From Verrucomicrobiota bacterium (GTDB lineage Bacteria; Verrucomicrobiota; Verrucomicrobiia; Opitutales; Opitutaceae), in NCBI GenBank assembly GCA_028293545.1, contig JAQGOP010000047.1:1-64000 (forward strand): a DNA stretch of 64,000 nucleotides. Reading direction: 5' to 3'. Position numbers and translations under genes: made by a program. The notes beneath the pieces were generated by a model. The model made no database searches and was not told the origin of the DNA. It saw nothing but the letters and a program-made list of their open reading frames with translations. Below are positions 59,348-64,000 of this stretch, piece after piece. Position 1 is the first letter of the stretch. Each line of letters begins with the position of its first letter.

Positions 59348-60256
59348 CTACCAACGCAGTGGCGCGCCGGGCGGACGAATGTATTCCTGCGGATGGAGGA
59401 TTTTCTTCGCCCACGGATTGACCCGTCCGAGCAGCTCCGGCGAGGCGTGATAACCCCAGCGCGTGCGGTTCCACGATGAGCCATAACGGAAGACGCTGAT
59501 CTTGCGCTCGCCCGGGTTCACGCGCTTGGCGGAACCGTGGCACGTTGCGTCGACAAACACGATCGCGTCACCGGCCTTCATGTGGACTTCCACCGCGCCC
59601 GCCACGCCGTCGACCGAGCCGCCCTTGCCTTCCATCCACTCTTCGCCGCGTTTCGGATTCAGGAATTCCGGGTGCACGATATTCGATTTGTGCGAGCCCG
59701 GGATCACCATCGTCGCGCCGTCGCCGGGACCGATGTCGGTGAACGCGACGAGCACGTTGATCTGCGCGCAGTGGAATCGTCCATTGTGATACCGGAACTG
59801 CATGCGCTTGCAGCGGTCGTGGCCGCCCGCATGCAGCGTGATCGCCTCGCCGGGGCCGCGGATCGTGTAGAAATTCTCGTCGATGAAGAGCGGGCCGTGG
59901 TGGTAATCGAACGTTTCCTGGCCGCCGATGAAGCGCAGCACGTAGTTGATGTAATTCGGATGATCGACCATCCGCTCGAACGTGCCGCCCAGTTCGTAGA
60001 CCTGCTGGTAACTGATGCCGCGATGCTCGGGATGATCCTCACGCTGCACCCAGCCGTGCCAGCCGAGTCGCGGCAGCGAGCGCGGGATGGTGTCGATCCG
60101 TGCATTCGCGTCGGCCACTTCCTGCGGCGAAAGCACGCCGCGAAGGACAACAAAGCCGTTCAGGTCGAAAAGATATTCGTCGAGCTCGCTGGGAATGCGG
60201 GCATTCGGCAGCTCGATCTTCGGGGGCGTCGCATGGTGGTCGTGAAAGCGTTCCAT
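59348..60256 (-). CDS. Phytanoyl-CoA dioxygenase (PhyH) family protein
   Basis: 302 residues. Fe(II)/2-oxoglutarate-dependent dioxygenase of the PhyH type: the double-stranded beta-helix has QINVLVAFTDIGPGDGATMVIPGSHKSN and DATCHGSAKRVNPGERKISVF, with the distal His and Arg of the iron and 2-oxoglutarate sites. Verrucomicrobia and Planctomycetes have many such genes next to sugar-catabolism genes, with unknown substrates. Divergent from an AraC regulator whose promoter lies in a repeat. Confidence 0.88.
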   Translation of the reverse strand: MERFHDHHATPPKIELPNARIPSELDEYLFDLNGFVVLRGVLSPQEVADANARIDTIPRSLPRLGWHGWVQREDHPEHRGISYQQVYELGGTFERMVDHPNYINYVLRFIGGQETFDYHHGPLFIDENFYTIRGPGEAITLHAGGHDRCKRMQFRYHNGRFHCAQINVLVAFTDIGPGDGATMVIPGSHKSNIVHPEFLNPKRGEEWMEGKGGSVDGVAGAVEVHMKAGDAIVFVDATCHGSAKRVNPGERKISVFRYGSSWNRTRWGYHASPELLGRVNPWAKKILHPQEYIRPPGAPLRW

Positions 60257-60345
60257 GGCCTCAGCTTAGTCGAACTATTCAAAAATATCTTTCCGTTTAA
60301 GCCGGATTTATTCTTGGATGGTAACCTCGCCAGGGGCGTTTAGGA

Positions 60346-60512
60346 CGGTTGAACCACAAATGAACACGAATCAGCAGGAATTCGGGCTGGGAACTCGGCC
60401 GCGGAATTTGGATGCGGGCAACGAATTGAAACCGACTGCGCGCCCCGATTTGGCGGGGCCTGAGGCTGGATTTCGGATGCGGTTTCATTCGAGTTCATTC
60501 GTGGTTCAACCG
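60346..60512. repeat. Inverted-repeat element of the 10-bp-unit superfamily
   Basis: Left arm 60346-60374 (CGGTTGAACCACAAATGAAC...) and right arm 60484-60512 are inverted copies with three or four mismatches. Units such as CACGAATGAA recall CGCGAATGAA of the 12145 element. The centre carries a further small hairpin (GCCCC at 60442-60446 with GGGGC at 60455-60459). The right arm ends 22 bases before the AraC start. Confidence 0.85.
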
Positions 60513-60534
60513 GTTTTTCGCCGCCGTGGTTAAG

Positions 60535-61377
60535 ATGAACAAACTTGCCCCCACGGCCCGGCATGAGGACGCCTTGGGTTTTCGGATCTGGCGGCAAAGC
60601 CACTCGGGCGAAATGGACCGGCCTCACACGCACCCCGACATCGAGGTCAATTTCCTGTTCGACGGCGGATTTTCCTACCTGCACGGCGGCGCGGTGGTGC
60701 CGATTCACGCCGGGCGCTTCACCGTCCTCTGGGGTGGCGTGCCGCACCAAACCCTCGGGCCGGGCATCGTGAGCGAAGGAATCTGGATCACCGTCCCGCT
60801 GGCTTGGTTTCTTCAATGGCGGCTGCCCAATGGGCTTCATGACCGGCTGCTTGCCGGCGAAGTTGTTTCCTCGCCGCCTTACGACGCCGATTTCGCGATG
60901 CTGGAACGCTGGCTCGCGGACGCAGACAGCGGCGACAGCGGTCGACGGCGCGTGCTCCAGTTGGAAATGGAGGCGCGGTTTCATCGCCTGGCCCTGGGCA
61001 TGCCGAGGAGTCGCGGGCGTTCCGCGGCGGATGTCGTCGGCACCGGGCAGATGACACGCATCACGCGCTTCATCGCGCAGCATTACCGTGAACCGCTGAG
61101 CGTGCAGGCAATTGCGACCCACGCGGGGCTGCACCCGAAATATTTGATGCGCGTGTTCAAGAAATTATGCGGGGTCAGCGTGTGGGAATATCTGACGCGG
61201 CTGCGTGTTTCGCATGCCCAACGGCTCCTGATCACGAGCGATATGAAGGTCCTCGACGTCGCGATGGAGAGCGGATTTTCGTCCGTGGCCCCGTTTTATG
61301 CCGCCTTCGCCGCCCACACGCGCGGCATCCGTCCCCTGCACTATCGCCGACAGCACCAACTCGCCGGGTCCCCCTGA
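60535..61377 (+). CDS. AraC-family transcriptional regulator
   Basis: 280 residues. An N-terminal cupin-like sensor domain (about 10-130) with the metal- or ligand-pocket stretch PHTHPDIEVNFLFDGGFSYL, and a C-terminal two-HTH AraC DNA-binding domain (about 175-275) with LSVQAIATHAGLHPKYLMRV and VLDVAMESGFSSVAPFYAAF. Likely controls the divergent dioxygenase or the downstream sugar genes. ATG chosen; a GTG three codons earlier is possible. Confidence 0.93.
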   Translation: MNKLAPTARHEDALGFRIWRQSHSGEMDRPHTHPDIEVNFLFDGGFSYLHGGAVVPIHAGRFTVLWGGVPHQTLGPGIVSEGIWITVPLAWFLQWRLPNGLHDRLLAGEVVSSPPYDADFAMLERWLADADSGDSGRRRVLQLEMEARFHRLALGMPRSRGRSAADVVGTGQMTRITRFIAQHYREPLSVQAIATHAGLHPKYLMRVFKKLCGVSVWEYLTRLRVSHAQRLLITSDMKVLDVAMESGFSSVAPFYAAFAAHTRGIRPLHYRRQHQLAGSP

Positions 61378-61384
61378 TCGCATC

Positions 61385-62290
61385 ATGCCCCGCCGTCGCT
61401 CCCCTTTGCTTGCCCGGGTTTCCAAGCTATTCAAAAAACGGCCCGGCGGCACGGTTGAGCGCACGGTCATGGTCGATGCGCCGCAGCTCGGCGGGCAGCG
61501 CGCGCTCACGGTTTATCTTCCGCCGGATTACGAGGACACCCCGCGACGCTCCTGGCCGCTGGTCATCGCGCATGATGGCCAGGAAATGGCTGCCTGGAAA
61601 CTTTCCCAAGCGCTCGCGCATCACCACGCCCAGGGTGGCGACACGCCGATTGTCGCCGCGTTATCCGCCGGCAATCGCCGCTTGGACGACTACGGCACCG
61701 CAGGAGTGCCCAATACCCATGGCCAAGGCGGACAGGCGGCGGCCTTCCAATTGTTCGTCACGGACACCGTGCTGCCCCGCCTGCGGCGTCGCTATCGGCT
61801 GCGGAATGAAGCGGCGGCGACTGCCGTGATCGGCGCATCGCTCGGCGGATTGTCCGCGTTCGACCTCGCGTGGCGGCACCCCCACGCATGCGGAATCGCG
61901 GGAGTTTTTTCGGGATCATTTTGGTGGCGCACCGATGATTCCAACGTTGCGAGCCAGCAGGCGTCGCGCGTCGCGCATCGCCGCGTGCGCGAAACCGCGG
62001 CAGCGCCGGCGCTGCGATTGTGGTTCGAGGCCGGCACACGCGACGAGCAGGCCGACCGCGATGGCAATGGCGTGATCGATGCGATCCAGGACACCACTGA
62101 GCTGGTCGATGAATTGGCGGCGAAGGGATTTCGCCGCGGAAAGGATGTGGTCTATTTCGAGGTCCGCGACGGCGAACACAACCCCGCCACCTGGGCGCGA
62201 GCGCTCCCGCATTTTCTCGCCTGGGCGTTTCCCAAAAAAACCGATCCAAAAACCGCCAATCCGGATTTAACCGCGGATGGGCGCGGTTAA
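61385..62290 (+). CDS. Enterochelin esterase-like alpha/beta hydrolase
   Basis: 301 residues. Esterase D-type fold with LTVYLPPDYED near the N-terminus, nucleophile elbow GASLGG, and the later GEHNPATW His region. Short basic N-terminus (MPRRRSPLLARVSKLF), no signal peptide. The final residues, about KKTDPKTANPDLTADGRG, are encoded by a repeat-derived stretch that includes the hairpin at 62267-62290, so the C-terminus may be an insertion product. 7 bases after the AraC stop, probably cotranscribed. Confidence 0.86.
   Translation: MPRRRSPLLARVSKLFKKRPGGTVERTVMVDAPQLGGQRALTVYLPPDYEDTPRRSWPLVIAHDGQEMAAWKLSQALAHHHAQGGDTPIVAALSAGNRRLDDYGTAGVPNTHGQGGQAAAFQLFVTDTVLPRLRRRYRLRNEAAATAVIGASLGGLSAFDLAWRHPHACGIAGVFSGSFWWRTDDSNVASQQASRVAHRRVRETAAAPALRLWFEAGTRDEQADRDGNGVIDAIQDTTELVDELAAKGFRRGKDVVYFEVRDGEHNPATWARALPHFLAWAFPKKTDPKTANPDLTADGRG
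62267..62290. repeat. Hairpin over the esterase stop codon, related to the 10-bp-unit family
   Basis: TTAACCGCG (62267-62275) and CGCGGTTAA (62282-62290) pair perfectly over six bases. TTAACCGCG is the outer end of the arms of the 12145 element, so this looks like a minimal form. It includes the TAA stop codon. Confidence 0.75.
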
Positions 62291-62336
62291 AAAGCCTTGA
62301 GGTTTGATTTCCGCGTCCGTCGATTGGTTTTCTTCC

Positions 62337-63518
62337 GTGAAAAAACCTGACCTTCTCATCGGCGTGATCGGCTCCGGCGGCCGCGGCACCATTCTTGGCC
62401 AACTCTCGCACCGACCCGGGCGTGGGTCGCGAGTCGTGGCGTGTTGTGACGTGAGCCCGTCGACGCTCGAGCGCAACCGGGCGGATTATGGCGCGGATAT
62501 TTTCACCACCTCCGAGTTTCGCGAACTCCTGGAGCGCGATCTCGACGCCGTGATCATCGCGACGCCTGATTTCCTCCACGAGGACCAAGCCGTCGCGACC
62601 TTGGAAAAAGGGCTCGCCCTCTACCTGGAGAAACCGATGGCCCTCACGCTCGAAGGCTGCGACCGCATTCTCCGCGCGGCCGCCAAGAGCCGGGCCCGGC
62701 TGTACGTCGGCCACAACATGCGCCACATGCCGTTCGTGAAAAAAATGAAGGCGCTGATCGACGACGGCGCGATCGGCGAGGTCAAGGCGTGCTGGGTGCG
62801 TCACTTCGTCGGCCACGGCGGGGATTTTTATTTCCGCGACTGGCACGCCGAGCGTCGCTACACGACCAGCCTGCTCCTCCAGAAAGCCGCGCACGACATC
62901 GACGTGGTGCATTGGTTCTGTGGCGGCTACAGCCGCCTGGTGAACGCGCTGGGCGGGCTAACGCTTTTCGGTGACGTGCCCGGACGCCTTCCTCCGGAAA
63001 AAGGGCCGCATCGGCTCCGGCCCGACGACATGCGCCTCAATTTGTTTCCACCGATGCGGGCTCGGAAATTGAATCACCGGATCGACGTCGAGGATCTCAG
63101 CACCGTCCAGATGCGTTTGGACAACGGCGTCTTCGCGACCTACGCGCAGTGCATGTACACGCCGGACTACTGGCGAAACTACACGGTGATTGGCACCGAA
63201 GGTCGCATCGAAAACTTCGGCAACGGCGAACCCGGCACGCATGTGCGCATCTGGAACCGGCGCACAAACTACAAGGCCCAGGGCGACGCCGCGTACAAGA
63301 TCCCGGTGGGTCGCGGCACGCATGGCGGCGCCGATCCGATGATCATGGCGGAGTTCCTGCGCTTCGCGACCGACGGCGGCAAGACGGCAACCTCGCCGCT
63401 CGCGGCGAGAGAGAGCGTCGCAACCGGCTGCCAAGCCACCGCCTCCCTGCGCGCGAACGGCGTCCCGCTCAAAGTCCCGCCACCCTCCGCCGCAATTCGA
63501 AAATATTTCGGGGCGTGA
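62337..63518 (+). CDS. Gfo/Idh/MocA-family oxidoreductase
   Basis: 393 residues from a GTG; the frame is open back to 62304. NAD-binding Rossmann motif IGVIGSGGRGTILGQL, the conserved EKPMALTLEG with the Lys of the EKP motif, and GHNMRHMPFVKKMKALIDDGAIGEVKACW. The C-terminal substrate domain is present with QKAAHDIDVVHWFCGG. Oxidises or reduces sugars and sugar alcohols with NAD(P). Likely an enzyme of the carbohydrate pathway of this region. Confidence 0.92.
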   Translation: MKKPDLLIGVIGSGGRGTILGQLSHRPGRGSRVVACCDVSPSTLERNRADYGADIFTTSEFRELLERDLDAVIIATPDFLHEDQAVATLEKGLALYLEKPMALTLEGCDRILRAAAKSRARLYVGHNMRHMPFVKKMKALIDDGAIGEVKACWVRHFVGHGGDFYFRDWHAERRYTTSLLLQKAAHDIDVVHWFCGGYSRLVNALGGLTLFGDVPGRLPPEKGPHRLRPDDMRLNLFPPMRARKLNHRIDVEDLSTVQMRLDNGVFATYAQCMYTPDYWRNYTVIGTEGRIENFGNGEPGTHVRIWNRRTNYKAQGDAAYKIPVGRGTHGGADPMIMAEFLRFATDGGKTATSPLAARESVATGCQATASLRANGVPLKVPPPSAAIRKYFGA

Positions 63519-63569
63519 ATCGCCAGGCCGGCCAATCTTCGCAGAAGCCCAATCCCAAGCGCCGGAGGG

Positions 63570-63682
63570 TTGGCCGCAAAAAAGCGCAAGTTGCCGGGGC
63601 TCCGTATCAAAACTTCTGCGCGCCTATAGGCGCTCCCAAATCTTCTTCGCAGCCCCGGCAACTTGCGCTTTTTTGCGGCCAA
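63570..63682. repeat. 113-bp element with 32-bp perfect inverted arms and nested palindrome
   Basis: Left arm 63570-63601 and right arm 63651-63682 are perfect inverted copies (begins TTGGCCGCAAAAAAGCGCAA). The 49-bp centre contains GCGCCTATAGGCGC (63620-63633), a perfect palindrome. It lies between convergent genes and may also serve as a terminator for both. Confidence 0.93.
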
Positions 63683-63707
63683 TCACTCGGGCGGTTGGAG
63701 ATGGCGG

Positions 63708-64000
63708 CTACAGGTTCAACTCGGGCGGCAGGATCTTTGAGAACACCTGCGCACCGAAAACATATTCGATGTGCCCGAAGCCGGGCGCCAGGCGCGCGGC
63801 GCAGCCGACGTGGGTGAATTCGCGATTAAGCAGGTTCGCGCGATGCCCGGGCGAGTTCATCCAGGCTTCGACGAGCGAAGCGGCAATGCTTGAACAATCC
63901 GCGGGCTGGCCGTCACGAAGCGCCGGCTGCGAAGCGACGTTCTCCGCCACCGCCGCTGGTTTCAACCCGCGCCGCTGCACGCGATCCACCACGGTGCGCT
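63708..64000 (-). CDS. CAP/SCP-domain protein (N-terminus cut by window end)
   Basis: Only the last 97 residues are within the window; the frame is open to the edge. AENVA and VEAWMNSPGHRANLLNREFTHVGC are the CAP domain's conserved C-terminal signatures. These secreted proteins are widespread, often with lipid- or wall-associated roles. The gene begins beyond position 64000. Confidence 0.9.
   Translation of the reverse strand, partial: RTVVDRVQRRGLKPAAVAENVASQPALRDGQPADCSSIAASLVEAWMNSPGHRANLLNREFTHVGCAARLAPGFGHIEYVFGAQVFSKILPPELNL

Overview
This is a 64 kb chromosomal window from a GC-rich Gram-negative bacterium. It most resembles the Verrucomicrobiota, probably an Opitutaceae-like organism. 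That placement is inferred from the gene mix and the intergenic repeats; no marker gene or rRNA is present. Signs of a Gram-negative envelope are an outer-membrane-type DUF481 protein, several lipoproteins, a HlyD-ABC exporter and many signal peptides. A free-standing SWIB-domain protein also fits Verrucomicrobiota. Few genes have a clear Shine-Dalgarno sequence, so several starts were chosen from domain boundaries, signal peptides and start/stop overlaps.

Layout. 0-8 kb: end of a lipase-like hydrolase, two tandem EamA transporters, a secreted protein of unknown function, a hybrid histidine kinase, a serine beta-lactamase-like hydrolase and the SWIB protein. 8-20 kb: a heterodimeric ABC exporter, a small secreted protein, MgtE, a TetR-HlyD-ATPase-permease efflux operon behind a clear palindromic operator, an MscS channel and TerC. 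20-37 kb: a DCC thiol-disulfide protein, two Hsp20 genes in one operon, a PatB-like aminotransferase, a tRNA-dihydrouridine synthase, MarC, an alpha-L-rhamnosidase-like GH78 enzyme, a membrane protein with repeated basic LKPK motifs, RarD, an FKBP isomerase, an Fe-S uracil-DNA glycosylase, a DEAD-box helicase, a Gly-rich RRM protein, an Hsp15-like S4 protein and two small secreted proteins. 37-50 kb: a molybdopterin oxidoreductase of the FdhF/YdeP type, DUF5069, gluconokinase, penicillin acylase, Upp, an ICMT-like methyltransferase, a large FAD/Fe-S oxidoreductase, DUF481 and an RlmI-like methyltransferase. 50-64 kb: an S9 peptidase, then a carbohydrate region holding a SIS protein, a BadF/NAG-type kinase, a GH2 beta-mannosidase, an MFS carrier, a PhyH dioxygenase divergent from an AraC regulator, an esterase and a Gfo/Idh/MocA oxidoreductase. 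The window ends inside a CAP-domain gene.

No CRISPR array, phage, transposase, tRNA or rRNA gene was seen. The most unusual content is intergenic: several families of inverted-repeat elements. Their arms are often built of short 9-10 bp tandem units, are usually paired head-to-head around a 50-110 bp centre, and recur at several loci. They lie between genes, at gene ends, and in two places appear to have been read into protein termini. They are the best candidates for an under-described system here.
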